Assembly (NCBI GenBank): GCA_002432545.1
Contig: DJFR01000067.1
Span: 33,117 to 40,104 of the forward strand
DNA: 6,988 bases
Source: Flammeovirgaceae bacterium UBA5867
GTDB lineage: Bacteria > Bacteroidota > Bacteroidia > Cytophagales > Cyclobacteriaceae
Direction of reading: 5' to 3'
Numbering within the stretch: the first letter of the stretch is position 1; every line of letters starts with the position of its first letter. The translations under genes and the position numbers were made by a program. This document shows, piece by piece, positions 5,786-6,988 of the stretch. The notes below the pieces were generated by a model. The model saw only the letters and a list, made by a program, of their open reading frames with translations, had not been told where the DNA came from and did no database searches.

Positions 5786-6988
5786 CTACTGCGCTGTGCC
5801 CCACCAGAAATTAAATGTCTGAGACTTTGTGCCTTTCTTGTTTACAACAGCCTTACCGTTGCGAATACCGCGCAGAAAAGTCTCCTGCTTCAGCAACGTA
5901 CCATCTTCATAGTATTCTTCAACGACACCGTGAAACTCATCATCTTTGTACTCGCCTTTTTCGCGAACCTTCCCGCTCGGATAATATATAGTATAGGTGC
6001 CTTCGTAGTCGCCATATTTATAGTTGTGTTCACTATATAGTTTACCATTCGCAAAATATATACGTTTCTTACCATCCAGTGTGCCATCTTTATACTGTTC
6101 CTCAAAGGCAGGAGAGCCATTCGGATAGGTTGCTTTGATAACGGTTGTTGTAGCTGTAAATGGAATCCATGCACCAAAGCCCCCGGCTGCATCGGCTGCA
6201 CGGTATGCAATCAAGTCATTCTCATTATATAGCTTCTCCAGCACAGGTGTACCCTCTGGAGAATTATAGCGTGCTATACCAGTCCGTTCATCTTTTGCGT
6301 ACGGTATGATTGCCGATACTTTCCCATGCATATAATAAAATGTCCATACGCTGTCGCTGTAATCCTGTACATATTTACCGGTATAGTCCAGTTGCCCATC
6401 GCTGTAATACGACTTCCATACACCTTCACGATTACCATTTATATACTGCACTTCGGCTATTACCTGGTTGTTGATCTCGTGATTTTTATAAGCACCATGT
6501 CGTTTCCCGCCCATCAGGCCATAGGTATAGTGCAGGCTGCCATCGGGATACCAGCGGGAGACTGCACTGGTATAGTTTCCACATTGTACTACAAACTTTG
6601 ACTGAGGTTTCTTCGATGCAAAAAACGTTTCATACACCTGCTTGTTTTCTTCGTTGTGTCTCTGTGTTACTACTTCGCCTTTGGAATTATAAGAGAGGAG
6701 ATTCTCAATCTGCCCGTTGTTGTAAACTGTTACGGCACCTATCTTTCCATCCGCGTTATACTCAATATAGTCACCCGTCAATTGGCCGTTCAGATAGTAA
6801 GCATCTGATTCGAGTATACCATCCGGATAATATGCTAACCATTGCTGCTCACGTTCGCCATCCTGCATCCATCCTTCTTCTTTCACTTTACCATTGGGAT
6901 AAAATTCCTGGTAATAACCATGCATACGGTCATCTACATACTGGAATATAAATTTCTTCTGGCCGTTACGATGATACTCAACCGCTTC
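5786..6988 (-). CDS. MORN variant (MORN_2) repeat protein, N-terminus outside window
   Basis: The frame is open through the right edge. The 400 visible residues are almost wholly MORN_2-type repeats of the form Y-[PSE]-[ND]-G-K followed by a G-x-W/Y segment. The Met at 6923-6925 is not the true start, because the 21 codons before it carry another unit (EYHRNGQKKF). Glycine anchors recur every 24 residues. The protein ends with NFWWGTAQ just after the array. Such repeats form extended beta-hairpin ladders and are common in Bacteroidota surface and periplasmic proteins; database labels such as YwqK antitoxin describe the repeat family rather than a proven function. Whether it has a signal peptide or lipobox cannot be seen. 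It is co-oriented with the DUF3857 pair and 75 bases upstream, so probably co-transcribed and perhaps a scaffold or binding partner for them. Confidence 0.85.
   Translation of the reverse strand, partial: EAVEYHRNGQKKFIFQYVDDRMHGYYQEFYPNGKVKEEGWMQDGEREQQWLAYYPDGILESDAYYLNGQLTGDYIEYNADGKIGAVTVYNNGQIENLLSYNSKGEVVTQRHNEENKQVYETFFASKKPQSKFVVQCGNYTSAVSRWYPDGSLHYTYGLMGGKRHGAYKNHEINNQVIAEVQYINGNREGVWKSYYSDGQLDYTGKYVQDYSDSVWTFYYMHGKVSAIIPYAKDERTGIARYNSPEGTPVLEKLYNENDLIAYRAADAAGGFGAWIPFTATTTVIKATYPNGSPAFEEQYKDGTLDGKKRIYFANGKLYSEHNYKYGDYEGTYTIYYPSGKVREKGEYKDDEFHGVVEEYYEDGTLLKQETFLRGIRNGKAVVNKKGTKSQTFNFWWGTAQ
5845..6988 (-). repeat. Tandem coding repeat, 24-residue (72-base) MORN_2 units
   Basis: Counting from the first visible codon, anchor glycines of the [ND]G motif sit at residues 9, 33, 57, 81, 104, 150, 198, 222, 246, 291, 315, 339 and 363. 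Most steps are 23-24; the steps of 45-48 each hide one degenerate unit. That makes about 16 units in register, 13 with the glycine kept. The last three units (residues about 305-375) are closest to consensus. The repetition shows in the protein far more than in the DNA, so the array is old rather than a recent expansion. Confidence 0.65.

Noticed and set aside
6923..6925. ATG at 6925 as the start of the MORN gene
   Set aside because: The frame stays open to the window edge, and the 21 upstream codons encode another MORN unit, so this Met is internal.
6598..6951. Open frames on the + strand over the MORN gene (for example 6326-6601, 6598-6951)
   Set aside because: They lie opposite a clear repeat-bearing frame, have no recognisable domain, and read as the complement of the Tyr/Gly/Asn-rich repeats.
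5786..6988. Toxin-antitoxin system (YwqK-type antitoxin label)
   Set aside because: No toxin-like small gene is adjacent. The protein is a long repeat array beside secreted enzymes, and the antitoxin name is a family label applied widely to MORN_2 proteins.
1..6988. Frequent TATA/CTATAG-like strings throughout the window
   Set aside because: They fall mostly inside coding sequence and follow from common TAT and ATA codons (Tyr, Ile) on the two strands. They have no regular spacing or link to gene starts.

Overview
The window looks like chromosome from a member of the Bacteroidota. The basis is a DUF3857/transglutaminase gene pair with cleavable signal peptides, a long array of YPNGK-type MORN variant repeats, a short LuxR-partner histidine kinase, AT-leaning codons with frequent ATA isoleucine, and an almost complete lack of Shine-Dalgarno sequences. 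The order or genus cannot be fixed from this sequence. No mobile element, RNA gene, CRISPR array or phage gene was seen.

Left part (1-1753): the first 60 bases encode the last 19 residues of a LuxR-type response regulator on the + strand. It converges on a single-TM histidine kinase on the - strand (52-867), and the two 3' ends overlap by 9 bases, stop codon past stop codon. After a 157-base divergent gap comes a + strand YkuD-fold protein of the YafK type (1025-1753), with a complete His/Cys active-site signature. It probably acts on peptidoglycan in the periplasm.

Right part (1761-6988): three - strand genes form a probable operon. In transcription order they are a MORN variant repeat protein whose 5' end lies outside the window (5786-6988), a secreted DUF3857 transglutaminase-like protein with an intact Cys-His-Asp triad (3782-5710), and a full-length homologue in which all three catalytic positions appear replaced (1810-3765). 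The gaps are 75 and 16 bases. A strong hairpin followed on the - strand by TTTGTTTTT ends the unit and separates it from the convergent YafK-like gene.

The most interesting signal is the adjacent active and apparently inactive transglutaminase-like paralogues behind a MORN array. They may form a catalytic subunit plus pseudoenzyme partner in the periplasm or at the outer membrane. Their substrate is unknown, and a link to the YafK-like enzyme is inference from proximity only.
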